DNA of 64,000 nucleotides, taken from positions 106,994 through 170,993 of the forward strand of contig JANXCQ010000005.1 of assembly GCA_025060195.1 (NCBI GenBank). Reading direction: 5' to 3'. This document shows positions 1-9,760 of the stretch, piece by piece. The notes below the pieces were generated by a model that saw nothing but the letters and a program-made list of their open reading frames with translations, was not told the DNA's origin and ran no database searches. The translations under genes were made by a program, and so were the position numbers. The stretch is from Gemmatales bacterium (GTDB lineage Bacteria > Planctomycetota > Planctomycetia > Gemmatales > HRBIN36). Position 1 is the stretch's first letter. Every line of letters begins with the position of its first letter.

Positions 1-1
1 G

Positions 2-952
2 TCCTGCGATTGGGCGGTTCTCCTCGAGGAGGGGCGCGCGGCTCAGCAACGCAGCCCGGACTGGCCCTTCGTTCACCGACTTATGAGCGAACTCCAGCGC
101 CGCCAAGCTGATCCTGGCTATCGCGTGCACCATCGGCCTGAGCCGCTAGACAGCTGGTATCTTGCCGAATCCGCTCACTTTCGCATCTACCACTGCAACG
201 CGCAATTAGCCGAGGCAGTGCTGCGTTGTGCCGAGCACGTCCACGCGCTCAACGCTTGGTTTTGGTTCGGGGAGCTGACTGTTCCTTCATGGGAGCGGCC
301 TTGCGAAATCTATCTCCACCCTGACGGAACCAGTTTTAGCAGAGCTACGGGAGTGTCGCCGAGCGTGCCTGGTTTTTCGACCCTGGTTTACGACACCGCG
401 GATGCACGCCGGGTGTTACGGCGACGCATGGATATACGCGCAGACGTTCCAGATCTACTGACCCGATTGGTACCGCACGAAACTACTCACGTAAGCCTCG
501 CTGGTCGCTTTGGGCCGCGTCCCTTACCTTACTGGGCCGACGAAGCCCTTGCTTTATTAGCCGAACCCGATGACCGCCGCCAATTCTTTCGAGAAAAAGT
601 CTTATCGGCTCCTCGGGAACACTTAATTCCCCTGGAGAAGCTTCTTACTATAGACTCGGTCTCACCCGACTTAGATCGGCACATGTTTTACGGCCAAAGC
701 TTGCTTTTGGCCGAATGGTTATTAGCCCAGCGCGGCAAATTCACGTTTGTCAGGCTTCTGCAGGATGCCTCACGCTACGGTTTCCAACCCGCCCTCCAAC
801 GTTACTATGGACTTAGCTCATTGCACGACTTAGCGATAGCGTTTCGTTCTTCTAATAACAACCACTCGGTTAGTTTCCCAAAGCTTCCAATTGCACATTA
901 CCGTGATTTCCATCCGCAACAGTTGCCACTTAGTAGCCACTGGAACCGCTGA
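2..952 (+). CDS. Gluzincin-type zinc metallopeptidase (peptidase MA-like), 5' end outside window
   Basis: Probable secreted or envelope zinc peptidase of the peptidase-MA-like group. An HETTH zinc-binding motif is followed about 20 residues later by WADEALA, the usual spacing for the third zinc ligand (Glu) of gluzincins. The first ATG is at 83 (289 codons from there), but the frame is open without a stop from base 2, and the translated upstream 27 codons look protein-like (CDWAVLLEEG). The gene therefore probably starts before the window, and a signal peptide could lie there. The substrate cannot be told from sequence. The next gene, a sugar nucleotidyltransferase, follows after about 150 bases with its own ribosome binding site, so there is no clear operon link. 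Confidence 0.65.
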   Translation, partial: SCDWAVLLEEGRAAQQRSPDWPFVHRLMSELQRRQADPGYRVHHRPEPLDSWYLAESAHFRIYHCNAQLAEAVLRCAEHVHALNAWFWFGELTVPSWERPCEIYLHPDGTSFSRATGVSPSVPGFSTLVYDTADARRVLRRRMDIRADVPDLLTRLVPHETTHVSLAGRFGPRPLPYWADEALALLAEPDDRRQFFREKVLSAPREHLIPLEKLLTIDSVSPDLDRHMFYGQSLLLAEWLLAQRGKFTFVRLLQDASRYGFQPALQRYYGLSSLHDLAIAFRSSNNNHSVSFPKLPIAHYRDFHPQQLPLSSHWNR

Positions 953-1105
953 TAAACTCAAGATCGTCTGACCGAATCACGCGCTGTCCCCCACCACTCG
1001 GTGGCAGCACCACGGAATTAGGTACTCTACTATAGCGACTGCAGCCATGGAAAAGTGCCTGATAACATCCCCAAAACTCATAGGAATTTAGTGAGGGGAG
1101 ATGAT

Positions 1106-2380
1106 ATGCAGTTGTGCATTTTCGAAGATAGCATAGTTGATAAACTAGAGCCAATTTGCCTGACCCGTCCACTGGTGCAAAACTACCTAGGGGCGAGTAC
1201 TATCTTAGCGAAAATCCTGCAGCGATTGCGACCTGGTCTTTGGGGGCTCTGGGTACGCCCTTATTTGACCGCATTAACTCAAGAACTATTTCCCGACGTT
1301 CCTGTTAATGACCTGGATTGGCTTCATCATGAGGCGACTATGTTCGTCAATGCGCGCTGGTTGCCTCCACTAGAGTTTTCCATTCCCCATGAACCTCACG
1401 TGGGGATCAAAGACGGTCAAATTGCCTATATCCGCCTTAGCCCCGACTATCGTCCCCAACTAAACAACGACTGGTTCGACCAAATACATCTTTGGGCCAA
1501 CAGCTTACCCCGGCTAAATGTCCCAGGCTTCATGATCTCTCACCCATGGGACCTGATAGCAGTCAATGAGACCATCCTATGTGAGGACGCCACGGTCTGG
1601 TTATCTCAGTCAGCTAAGAAACTTAGTGCCCAGAACGTGCACATCTTCGGGAATCCGGACAGTCTTTATATAGATGCCACAGCCACTATAGAAGCGCCCG
1701 TGGTATTCAGCACCCAACATGGACCTATCATTATTGACCAACACACACACATTCATGCTTTCAGCCGCATCGAGGGTCCATGTTATATCGGCCCCAATTG
1801 TGTTATTTTCGGTGCCCGCATCCGACGCGGTACCACCATCGGTCCGGGCTGTCGCATGGGAGGTGAAGTCGAAGCAAGTATTTTTCAAGGTTGGTCGAAC
1901 AAATACCATGACGGTTTCGTAGGCCACTCGTGGATCGGTGAATGGGTCAATCTTGCCGCCGGAGTCCAGATAAGCGATTTACGTCATGATTATAAGGCGG
2001 TGCCCGTGCTGCATCGAAGCCAACGGTTAGATAGCGGTTTACTAAAATTAGGGGCATTTATTGGCGACCATACGAAAGTTGGTTTGGGAGTATTAGTCAA
2101 TACGGGTTCTATATTCGGGATATTCTGCAATGTGCTCCCAGGACCGTCCTACGCGCCAAATTACATCCCCTCATTCTGTAAATATGTTCGTGGCGAACTT
2201 CGCCCCCAACGAGACTTGGACGAATGCTTAGAACTCGCAGCTCGAGTCATGGCCCGACGCCACCAAGAGCTGAGCTGTTATCTAGCTGATATTTACCGTC
2301 ATGTTTATGTACGCACTGAACCGGACCGCATTGCTTATTCGGGAACTAGCCACCAGAGGGCCTGGCGGAACGCCGCCTGA
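1106..2380 (+). CDS. GlmU-like putative sugar nucleotidyltransferase / left-handed beta-helix protein
   Basis: Member of the GlmU-related family often annotated as putative sugar nucleotidyltransferase (NTP_transf_4 N-terminal domain plus hexapeptide-repeat C-terminal domain). The protein opens MQLCIFED and has CLTRP near residue 32, the form this family uses in place of the classical GxGTR loop. From about residue 190 onward hexapeptide-like turns (PCYIGPNCVIFGARIRRG) indicate a left-handed beta helix typical of sugar acyltransferases. I place the start at 1106 because GAGGGGAG lies just upstream; a longer reading from 1055 lacks such a site. Length 424 residues fits the family. Likely role: nucleotide-sugar or cell-envelope sugar synthesis; the exact sugar is not determinable. 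Third-position AT content is high for the window. Confidence 0.75.
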   Translation: MQLCIFEDSIVDKLEPICLTRPLVQNYLGASTILAKILQRLRPGLWGLWVRPYLTALTQELFPDVPVNDLDWLHHEATMFVNARWLPPLEFSIPHEPHVGIKDGQIAYIRLSPDYRPQLNNDWFDQIHLWANSLPRLNVPGFMISHPWDLIAVNETILCEDATVWLSQSAKKLSAQNVHIFGNPDSLYIDATATIEAPVVFSTQHGPIIIDQHTHIHAFSRIEGPCYIGPNCVIFGARIRRGTTIGPGCRMGGEVEASIFQGWSNKYHDGFVGHSWIGEWVNLAAGVQISDLRHDYKAVPVLHRSQRLDSGLLKLGAFIGDHTKVGLGVLVNTGSIFGIFCNVLPGPSYAPNYIPSFCKYVRGELRPQRDLDECLELAARVMARRHQELSCYLADIYRHVYVRTEPDRIAYSGTSHQRAWRNAA

Positions 2381-2636
2381 ATTTGGCAATTCAACAACTT
2401 GGTAAATATCTTCATTAGTTTGCTGCTCGAACATGGTTTTCAGTCCATACTTCGACTAAGCAATCTTCAGACATGAACACTAATATCGGCCATACAATTA
2501 TTATTTGCATGACATGCTTGACGGACGTCGTTTTCCCAATAGATGGAAATAAGACCTTGATTGACTGACCGAGGACACACTTGCACACTCGGCGGCGGTA
2601 AGAATTTTCCAAAATGAATAAATGATGAGGTGATTC

Positions 2637-3515
2637 ATGAAATTGGCCTTAGATTCATACTGTTACCACCGTTACTTCGGGGAATATTATGAGGGCTTAC
2701 AGGAAGATATAGGCGAGAGACGGACGGTTTGGGATGTGTTAGCACGGGCCAAACGGCTGGGCTGTACGGGCATTTCGCTAGAGGCCTGTTACTTGCCTGC
2801 CGATGAGCCCGATTTTCGCGAGGCGTTGCGAGAAGCGCTGCAACGAAAAGGATTAGAACTCGTTTGGGCTTGGGGACATCCCAATGGTCTGAAGTCCGGG
2901 GCCGATCGCGAAGCGGAGCGAGACTTAGTGCGGCATATGGATTATGCCCGGGAGTTAGGGGCGAAAGTGATGCGAATCGTGGGTGGCAGTTGGCGGACTA
3001 AGCCGCCTGGCTGGTCGAAACATCGAAAACAGCTCCTGACCGCTTTACGCCGTGTTTTACCCCATGCCGAACGTTTAGGTATCATACTCGCGCTAGAAAA
3101 TCATTTGGATCTGACCGCCGATCAGATGGTGGAGCTACTTCGAGCTATAGATTCTCCCCATTTAGGCGTGTGTTTAGACACTGCCAATAACCTGCGAATT
3201 TATGAGTATCCTGTCGAGGTCGCCGAAAAGCTGGCCCCGTGGGTGCGCGCCACCCATATCAAAGATGTTACCGCCTATAAAGGTGATCCAAGAACCTTTG
3301 GTTTCTGGCCGAGCGTACCACTCGGGGAAGGAGCGGTCGAAATTCCCAAAATACTTCAAATACTCCATGACGCGGGTTATCAAGGTCTGTTAGCCATTGA
3401 AATTGATTTTTTGCACCCACGTTACAAATCGGAGGATCGGGCGGTGGCTCAGAGTGTCCGCTACTTGAAAGAAGAGCTGGCGCGCCTGAAGCATTCAAAG
3501 CCGACAAAGGAATGA
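2637..3515 (+). CDS. Sugar phosphate isomerase/epimerase (xylose isomerase-like TIM barrel)
   Basis: 292-residue TIM-barrel protein of the AP endonuclease 2 / xylose-isomerase-like family. Visible landmarks are the N-terminal strand MKLALDSYCYHRY, the central LALENHLDLT (metal-binding Glu, then a His), CLDTANNL and ATHIKDV, which carry the usual metal ligands on successive barrel strands, and AIEIDFLHPR near the C-terminus, where the last ligand Glu normally sits. GAGGTG five bases before the ATG decides the start. Planctomycete genomes carry many paralogues acting on sugars or inositols; the substrate here is unknown. It stands alone, preceded by a 256-base gap without a supported gene and followed by a convergent transporter gene. 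Confidence 0.85.
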   Translation: MKLALDSYCYHRYFGEYYEGLQEDIGERRTVWDVLARAKRLGCTGISLEACYLPADEPDFREALREALQRKGLELVWAWGHPNGLKSGADREAERDLVRHMDYARELGAKVMRIVGGSWRTKPPGWSKHRKQLLTALRRVLPHAERLGIILALENHLDLTADQMVELLRAIDSPHLGVCLDTANNLRIYEYPVEVAEKLAPWVRATHIKDVTAYKGDPRTFGFWPSVPLGEGAVEIPKILQILHDAGYQGLLAIEIDFLHPRYKSEDRAVAQSVRYLKEELARLKHSKPTKE

Positions 3516-3631
3516 GTTTTTACGCTGGTTTGAAAGAATAAGCAATAAATTCTCGGGAGTTTAGCAAATGAACACAATATGGCGCTAGCTATGAGAGGAG
3601 AAAGCTTTGTTAGGATCTGCTTTGCCAGGAT

Positions 3632-6013
3632 CTATTGATTAAGGCGATTGGCAGGCTCCATATCAACTGTTGGGGTGTTAGTACACTTCCCAGAGACACG
3701 TGTTGTTTCTACGGCGCTTTTTGTCCATGTTGAGAAAAATTGGTTTTTCACGTTGTACCAGGTTAGAAACCCTGCCGGGACTAAGATAGGGCGTACCACG
3801 AACGTCTCAAGCAATACTCCGATACTTAATGCTAGACCGAGTTGAAATAATGTAATAAGTTCGCTTAGCATCATGGTGGCGAATGCGCCAGCCATGATAA
3901 TGCCGCACATACTGATGGTGCTACCCGTGCAGGCCAATGCTTGTTGCACCCCTATATAAAGGCCTAATCGCCGCTGCTCCTCGCGCACCCGACTCATAAG
4001 AAATATATTATAGTCCTCGCCGACGGCCACGAGGATAACGAACAGAAAGTAAGGCACCTTCCAATCGGTAACGCCTATAGCGGTGCCCAGCCACCATGGG
4101 CCGATAATGCTGACTATGCCGAGCGTCACAAAATAGCTAAATAAGACTGTTGCTAATAAATAGGAGGCCCAGCCGAAACTTCCCACCACGGCAGTGAGGA
4201 TGATCAGGATACTTAGCAGGACCAAAGTATTAATCCGCCAGCGGTCGGACTCATGTACCTTAGATAAGTCGTGAATAAACAAAGTAATGCCATGCATAGC
4301 TGCACTTCGGAACACCCCTTGAGGTTCGATAAAGGATTCCACAGTTTGTCGAATTTGTTGCAGGGTAGCGACACTGGCTTTGGAAAACGGTTCGGTCTCG
4401 AACACTACTTCCAACCGACTGACGCACTTATCTGAAAGGCGTCTAACGTAGTAAGAACTGGCGAGTTGGCTGGTCAACCAGTTGACAGTATCTAACCAAG
4501 GAGTCCAACTGGAAGAGGCACTCTTATCAGGGCGAGTCGCGTTGAGCTTACCCAGGGGCCTCACCAGACTCCGAACATCTTGGATGTTATCGAGTTGACT
4601 AAGGCGCTGAGAAATCGCAAGGAGATGCTCGCGAAGTTTGTGGTCGCTGACATCGGGAGGTGCCACTAACAATATTGTTAGTGGACCGAGCTCGCCCGCG
4701 GGAAAATGTTGCCGAATAATATCTAATCCGCGACGACTGGGCGCATACGGTTGTACCTCCGCACAAACGTCCATAACCGCCTCAGTTACAGCGCCGTACC
4801 AAGCCAGGGGCAACATAAGGAGGAAGCTTCCCAATAGCACATAATGAGGATAAGCTCCCACCCACTGGCTAACGCGAAGCCAAAATCGATTCGCAGGAAC
4901 ATGGGGTTTGACACAATCTGAGGACAGTGGTGCTAAGGCAGTTCGCTGCCAGCGCTGAATTTCTAATAAGCAAGCTGGTGCCAAAGTCAGGGCTGCTGCC
5001 AGGGCCACTCCCAGACTGATGGCCACAAACGGACCTACTGTGCTCACACGAGCAAACTCGGCAAAGCCCATCATGGCCAAGCCGACCATAACAACTCCTG
5101 CGCTAGCAAGAAGTGCGAGGCATACGCGGCGGAGAGCTACCCCCATGGCTTGTTCAGCGGAACGGGTGTATATCTCTTCGCGAAACCGACTGATGAGGAA
5201 CAAACAATAGTCGGTGCCTGCGCCAAATAAGACGACCACGACGAAGATACGGGCCATGTTTACTAACGGCGTGCCTAGAAGAACGCAGAGGATTTCTAAT
5301 AACCTGAGCGAGACCCAAACCGCAACGCTAATACTCACCAACGGAACTAAGGCAATCCAGGGATTGCTATACGCGAGAAATAATAAAGCTAGTATCAAAA
5401 TGACAGTGGCCCAGGTAGTGATATCTAAGCTGTGGTAGATCGCCACGTTCAGATCACGCCCGAAACCAGCCGTGCCTGTGATCGCTAATTCGATGGGAAC
5501 CGTGCGGTGCTGTAGGACGTGATGTTGTTCGAGCAATCGTCTTGCAATCGTTTCAATTTCGTGAACGGTTTCAGTCGTTAGGTCATGGATAAACGGCTTG
5601 TCGAGGTGGACGATGGCCAGCGCGCATTGACTATCGGCACTGAGCAATCGTGGGCCGAGAAAGGGATGGAGCCAGGTGAGAAACCTTCCTAGCCCCAACT
5701 CAGGTCGGCTCCGCTTCAATTGCTCTAAGCATTCTTCTAAATTCTGTGCCAGCTGGCGCTCGGATGCTTGAAAGGGAGCTTGGCTATGAAAAACTAATAC
5801 GACGGAACTTTCCGAGGCGATGTCGGGAAAGGCCTCGCGAAGTAGCCGATAGCCTTGCACCGTGGGAGTGTGTTCCGGCAGGAAATCGCCAGTATCTGGT
5901 GGCAAATACGGGTGGAGATACCATGCTAAAACCGTAAGCAATCCCCCAAGTAGCAACCACGCGAGGAGTACGATGCGCGGATGCAGAACTATCCCATGGA
6001 GGAGGTATTTCAT
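3632..6013 (-). CDS. RND-superfamily exporter, MMPL family
   Basis: 793-residue inner-membrane transporter of the MMPL/HpnN-like branch of the RND superfamily. It has the duplicated architecture of this family: one N-terminal helix (LLAWLLLGGLL), a large periplasmic loop, a five-helix bundle, then a repeat of helix, loop and bundle. The two copies of the characteristic helix-4-type motif are GAGTDYCLFLISRFREE (first half) and VGEDYNIFLMSRVREE (second half); their acidic residues form the proton relay in relatives. Substrates of relatives are lipids, hopanoids or other hydrophobic molecules; which one applies here cannot be told. GAGGA lies directly before the ATG. The aminotransferase gene upstream on the same strand is separated by 150 bases. 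Confidence 0.85.
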   Translation of the reverse strand: MKYLLHGIVLHPRIVLLAWLLLGGLLTVLAWYLHPYLPPDTGDFLPEHTPTVQGYRLLREAFPDIASESSVVLVFHSQAPFQASERQLAQNLEECLEQLKRSRPELGLGRFLTWLHPFLGPRLLSADSQCALAIVHLDKPFIHDLTTETVHEIETIARRLLEQHHVLQHRTVPIELAITGTAGFGRDLNVAIYHSLDITTWATVILILALLFLAYSNPWIALVPLVSISVAVWVSLRLLEILCVLLGTPLVNMARIFVVVVLFGAGTDYCLFLISRFREEIYTRSAEQAMGVALRRVCLALLASAGVVMVGLAMMGFAEFARVSTVGPFVAISLGVALAAALTLAPACLLEIQRWQRTALAPLSSDCVKPHVPANRFWLRVSQWVGAYPHYVLLGSFLLMLPLAWYGAVTEAVMDVCAEVQPYAPSRRGLDIIRQHFPAGELGPLTILLVAPPDVSDHKLREHLLAISQRLSQLDNIQDVRSLVRPLGKLNATRPDKSASSSWTPWLDTVNWLTSQLASSYYVRRLSDKCVSRLEVVFETEPFSKASVATLQQIRQTVESFIEPQGVFRSAAMHGITLFIHDLSKVHESDRWRINTLVLLSILIILTAVVGSFGWASYLLATVLFSYFVTLGIVSIIGPWWLGTAIGVTDWKVPYFLFVILVAVGEDYNIFLMSRVREEQRRLGLYIGVQQALACTGSTISMCGIIMAGAFATMMLSELITLFQLGLALSIGVLLETFVVRPILVPAGFLTWYNVKNQFFSTWTKSAVETTRVSGKCTNTPTVDMEPANRLNQ

Positions 6014-6163
6014 TTTCCTCAGACGAAGCGGGGCAGTAAAATCCGCCTAATGGACGTTTCGCGATACGTCCAAAAGGCGAGCGTTTAGTAGCATCCCGTT
6101 CTTACCCGAAACTCTCCAGGACGTAAAGACCGAATCGAACGCTTATGCGTATCGACTCAAGCT

Positions 6164-7438
6164 TTAGGCTGGGACGCTAAGATTATCTCGGGCTAACGGT
6201 TTTTCGGTGCGCAAACAACGGTGGATTTGGCGTACGGCTTGCCGTAATCTTTGCTCGTTTTCTACTAAAGCGAAGCGTACAAAGCCCTCCCCCGCCTCAC
6301 CAAAGCCCCGGCCCGGACTGACTGCTACCCCGGCTTCATCCAGGAGTTTCATGGCAAAACTCATCGAATCCAGGTGGTGCCAAGCAGGCGGGTATTTAGC
6401 CCAGACAAACATGCCCGCTCTGGGTTTTTCTACTTCCCATCCGCCGCGACGTAAGCCTTCGACCAAAATGTCTCGGCGTTGCTCATAGGTCATGGCTTGA
6501 CGGCGCACCGCCTCGTCGCACTCCCGCAAGGCCACGATTGCCGCGATCTGAATGGCTTGAAATATACCGTAATCGTAGTATCCCTTAATCGTCGCGAGCG
6601 CTCGAATCATTTCGGAATTGCCCGCACAGAACCCCACCCGCCAGCCTGGCATATTGTAGCCCTTGCTCATGGTTGTCGTTTCCACGCCTACCTCTTTTGC
6701 TCCGGGTACGGAAAGAAAACTAGGCGGCTCATAACCTTCGAAACCAATATCGCCGTAAGCAAAATCATGAATCACCATAAACTCGTAGCGCCGCGCTAAT
6801 CGCACGACATCTACGAAGAAGTCCCGCTCCACCGTGGTACCCGTGGGATTATGGGGGAAGTTCAGTACTAATGCCTTCGGTCTTGGGTAGAGTTGCTGTG
6901 CTACGGTGGCTACCTGCGACAAGAATTGGTCAGGCGGCGTGCATTGCAGACTGATGACATTGCCCGAGGCCAAGTAAACTGCGTAAACGTGGATGGGAAA
7001 GGAAGGAGCGGGCACGATCGCAGTGTCGCCCGGACCGATGAGAGCCAAGCACATGTGGCTGAACGCTTCTTTCGAGCCTATGCAGGCAATGACCTCGGTT
7101 TCTGGATCCAGGCGCACTCCATACCTGCGCTCGTAACGGCGGGCGACCTCGCGTCTCAAGTTGTAAAGGCCTACGCTCACGGAGTAACGATGGTTCCGCG
7201 GGTCGTGGGCCGCTTCGCATAATTTCTCAACGATGACTGGGTCGGGTACGTCCGTGGGATTTCCCATGCCCAAGTCAATAATATCTCGTCCCTCCCGCCG
7301 CCTTTGATGCTTCAAGGCATTAATCTTGGCAAACAAATAAGGAGGCAATCGTTGGACCCGATCAGCTACACGCACCACAAAAGGTCGCGCTTCTCCACCG
7401 TTTGGGGTTGCTCGCGTCTCGTCGTTCATTCTTGGCAT
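6164..7438 (-). CDS. PLP-dependent aminotransferase class I/II, AlaC-like
   Basis: 424-residue fold-type I aminotransferase closest in motif pattern to AlaC/YfdZ-type alanine transaminases and LL-diaminopimelate aminotransferases. Seen in sequence: [13 protein letters not shown] near residue 55, the cofactor-contacting NFPHNPTG (Asn197), HDFAYGD with Asp225 that pairs with the PLP pyridine nitrogen, and [16 protein letters not shown] with the Schiff-base Lys259. The reaction is expected to be glutamate-pyruvate or related transamination in the cytoplasm. The start at 7438 (MPRMND) has no convincing Shine-Dalgarno; the in-frame ATG at 7429 is equally possible. The purQ gene is divergent across about 200 bases. 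Confidence 0.85.
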   Translation of the reverse strand: MPRMNDETRATPNGGEARPFVVRVADRVQRLPPYLFAKINALKHQRRREGRDIIDLGMGNPTDVPDPVIVEKLCEAAHDPRNHRYSVSVGLYNLRREVARRYERRYGVRLDPETEVIACIGSKEAFSHMCLALIGPGDTAIVPAPSFPIHVYAVYLASGNVISLQCTPPDQFLSQVATVAQQLYPRPKALVLNFPHNPTGTTVERDFFVDVVRLARRYEFMVIHDFAYGDIGFEGYEPPSFLSVPGAKEVGVETTTMSKGYNMPGWRVGFCAGNSEMIRALATIKGYYDYGIFQAIQIAAIVALRECDEAVRRQAMTYEQRRDILVEGLRRGGWEVEKPRAGMFVWAKYPPAWHHLDSMSFAMKLLDEAGVAVSPGRGFGEAGEGFVRFALVENEQRLRQAVRQIHRCLRTEKPLARDNLSVPA

Positions 7439-7636
7439 CTCAGAGTTCGCAGGAATTCGGCTCCGAGGGAATTCGGCACTCAGCCTAAGCTGTCATAAGC
7501 AGAGCAGCACGGAGTTCGCTTATGGCCAAACCAAATAATCATTCCGGGAACGTGAGCGATTTACAATAATATCACCCACCGCGCTTGGTATACTGTCCCC
7601 GGAATTTGCACAGCATTTTAGCCTGAAAAAAGCTCT

Positions 7637-8467
7637 ATGGCTGCGGTACGTGTACTAATCCTTCGTGCTCCTGGTACCAATTGTGACGAAGAGACCCAAT
7701 TTGCTTTCGAGTTGGCCGGCGCTCACGCTTGCCGCGTTCATATCAATCGGCTCAGGGAAAATCCTCGTCAACTTCGCGACTATCAGGTTCTAGTTATCCC
7801 CGGGGGTTTCAGTTATGGCGATGACGTGGCAGCGGGCAAAATCCTGGCCAATCAGTTACGGTACTACCTGGGCGACGAGCTGCAGCGTTTCCGCGACGAT
7901 GATAAACTCATCCTGGGTATTTGCAACGGCTTTCAAGCTCTGCTCAAAGCGGGCCTCATAGTTCCTCCCGCACGCAAGCCCAAACACGCGGTCTGCCTCA
8001 ACCCCGACTTCCTAGGGGCTAAGGAAGATGCGGTTGAGGTTATCCCTGCAACGTTGGCTGTCAATGCACACGGCCGGTTCGAGGACCGCTGGGTTTTTCT
8101 CGCCACTCAGCCAGGACGTTGCCCTTTTCTGGCCGGATATGACCGTTGGCAGGTGCCAGTCGCCCACGGCGAGGGGCGCTTCCTGTGTTCCGATGAAGCG
8201 ACCTGGCAAGCGCTTGAGCGACAAGGCCAAATCGTGCTTCGTTACGTGGACGCGGAGGGGCGGCTAGCTGGTTATCCGTTCAACCCGAATGGTTCCCAAG
8301 GCAACGTCGCAGGCGTATGCGATGTCACTGGCCGCGTCTTGGGACTCATGCCTCATCCAGAACGTCACATACTGCCGACTCAGCATCCGCACTGGACGCG
8401 ACGCGGGCTGGCTTCCGAAGGCGATGGCCTACGGTTGTTCCGCAACGCGGTTTACTACTTTCAGTGA
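7637..8467 (+). CDS. purQ: Phosphoribosylformylglycinamidine synthase subunit PurQ
   Basis: Glutaminase subunit of FGAM synthase in de novo purine synthesis; releases ammonia from glutamine for the PurL synthetase subunit. Class I glutamine amidotransferase features are visible: VIPGGFSYGDDVAAG at about residue 53, the nucleophile Cys96 in LGICNGFQ, and the His/Glu pair in LMPHPERH near the C-terminus. At 276 residues it is longer than the ~225-residue Bacillus-type PurQ, which suggests the longer archaeal/planctomycete-like form. No purL or purS is adjacent. The 3' end converges on the MarR gene with a 19-base gap. Confidence 0.93.
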   Translation: MAAVRVLILRAPGTNCDEETQFAFELAGAHACRVHINRLRENPRQLRDYQVLVIPGGFSYGDDVAAGKILANQLRYYLGDELQRFRDDDKLILGICNGFQALLKAGLIVPPARKPKHAVCLNPDFLGAKEDAVEVIPATLAVNAHGRFEDRWVFLATQPGRCPFLAGYDRWQVPVAHGEGRFLCSDEATWQALERQGQIVLRYVDAEGRLAGYPFNPNGSQGNVAGVCDVTGRVLGLMPHPERHILPTQHPHWTRRGLASEGDGLRLFRNAVYYFQ

Positions 8468-8486
8468 TTCGCTCTGGCCTGCGAGT

Positions 8487-9113
8487 CTATTTACTGCAGT
8501 TGCCTCCGCTTGGTACTGGAGCGGGTTGGTGATCAGGGCATTCGACCCGTAACTCCATGAGCTGAAGCGGCTTATCCATCAAAGCACAATGATGCGGGGC
8601 GGCAGGGTTTGCGTGAACATTACGCCGAAAATAAACGCAGGTCGTGCACATCCGGGCCACGCTAATCAGTCCAGCTCGTTGCAGCCGGGCGATTACCTCC
8701 AGCAATGTAGCTAATAATCTTTCTTTACTACGTGTGTCCAGTTCCGCAATCTCTGCCTCAATGGCCTGAGTCCAAAGGGCTAGTTGGGCCGCGCGACGGC
8801 GACCACGCCTTGTCAAACGGACATAGACCACGCGACGATCCTGAGCGTCCCGGTACCGCCTGACCAGACCTTTCCGCTGCAAGCTGCTCGCGCTAGCACT
8901 GAGAGTTGCCGCTCCCAATCCGAAGCGCGACGCCAGGTCTTTGATATTCACTCGTTCGTTGCCACGATGAAGCAAGTAAACCAAGATTTGGGCCTGGGTT
9001 GCGCTCAAGCCCCTCCGCCAACTTGCTTCCCACAAGGCTCGTTGAAGGGCCTGGGCCAGGCGCTCCAGCGCTGCGACAATCTTCGCCTCGAGCTCGCTGG
9101 GTTCGGAAGTCAA
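8487..9113 (-). CDS. MarR-family transcriptional regulator with Cys/His-rich C-terminal tail
   Basis: Winged-helix MarR regulator of about 208 residues. The DNA-binding core shows LSATQAQILVYLLHRG, then the recognition region LASRFGLGAATLSASASSL and the wing RYRDAQDRRVVYVRLT. After the dimer helices the protein continues into an unusual tail containing CTTC, CALM and CPDH plus several histidines, a pattern that could bind a metal or act as a thiol switch. I prefer the TTG start at 9113 (MTSEPSELE), just after the protoglobin stop; a GTG at 9173 would overlap the protoglobin gene by 37 bases. It is the second gene of a two-gene unit behind the protoglobin and may regulate it. Confidence 0.85.
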   Translation of the reverse strand: MTSEPSELEAKIVAALERLAQALQRALWEASWRRGLSATQAQILVYLLHRGNERVNIKDLASRFGLGAATLSASASSLQRKGLVRRYRDAQDRRVVYVRLTRRGRRRAAQLALWTQAIEAEIAELDTRSKERLLATLLEVIARLQRAGLISVARMCTTCVYFRRNVHANPAAPHHCALMDKPLQLMELRVECPDHQPAPVPSGGNCSK

Positions 9114-9136
9114 GATGCTTTCGCCATCAAGGTGTC

Positions 9137-9730
9137 CTAATAATCGCCCTCTTGGACATAAGGCTGACACCACAGCGCCACCTGTAAGGCGACGGACTTA
9201 AACCAGGCGTGATACATTTTATCCACCTCTTGCTCACTATGGCCCTTCTTACGTAGGAAATCCCGAATGGTTATCGTAATCGGCACGATGAGCGCTATCA
9301 GGAATCTTAGGGGCACATGGGTCGAGGCCGCGGCCACACCGTCGGTTTGATTTTTCTTGCTCCGATGGTGTCGCAGCCCGATCTCGTACTGGTAATCCAA
9401 CCAGGCTTGGTCATAAGGGCGACGACACGTATCCAAGATCCATTGACCGAAGCGCTTTCGAACGTTCCCTAAGTATTCGGAAATGGGCTGACCGTTGGCA
9501 TCGAGAAAGTGCCGCACCAAGAATGGGTGCGCTGCTACGAAACCATACCACAAGTCCAAGATCTGCTCCACTTGATCGGCCAGCACATCCCCTGCCATCC
9601 GCAAATACTTTTCATCCTCTTCGGTGAACATCACCGCTTGTTTCAGTTCAGCAAGCTCCGCTAAGGTCAGGGGCGATCGAGCCACCGTCGCTTCACCGTA
9701 GTTATACCCGGGAATCACTGCCGTCGTCAT
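9137..9730 (-). CDS. Protoglobin (single-domain globin of the globin-coupled-sensor lineage)
   Basis: 197-residue stand-alone protoglobin that aligns along its whole length, from memory, with Methanosarcina acetivorans protoglobin (MaPgb): IPGYNYGE at the N-terminus, KQAVMFTEEDEKYLR, RKRFGQWILDTCRRPYD, and ALWCQPYVQEGDY at the C-terminus. The proximal heme ligand is His121 or His122 in EIGLRHHRSKK, and the distal pair Trp61-Tyr62 in LWYGFVAAHP matches W60/Y61 of MaPgb. No output domain is fused, so it is a heme protein binding O2, CO or NO rather than a complete sensor. GGAGGAG lies close to the ATG. It is the first gene of the unit with the MarR regulator. Confidence 0.93.
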   Translation of the reverse strand: MTTAVIPGYNYGEATVARSPLTLAELAELKQAVMFTEEDEKYLRMAGDVLADQVEQILDLWYGFVAAHPFLVRHFLDANGQPISEYLGNVRKRFGQWILDTCRRPYDQAWLDYQYEIGLRHHRSKKNQTDGVAAASTHVPLRFLIALIVPITITIRDFLRKKGHSEQEVDKMYHAWFKSVALQVALWCQPYVQEGDY

Positions 9731-9760
9731 GGCTCCTCCTTCTGGTATCCAAGTCCCGAA

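Noticed and set aside
2415..2612. 65-codon minus-strand frame between the GlmU-like and isomerase genes
   Set aside because: No start signal, low-complexity AT-driven sequence and no recognised motif.
6052..6071. Inverted repeat GGACGT/ACGTCC between the aminotransferase and RND genes
   Set aside because: Only six base pairs and no T-run on the minus strand; could be chance or a minor operator.
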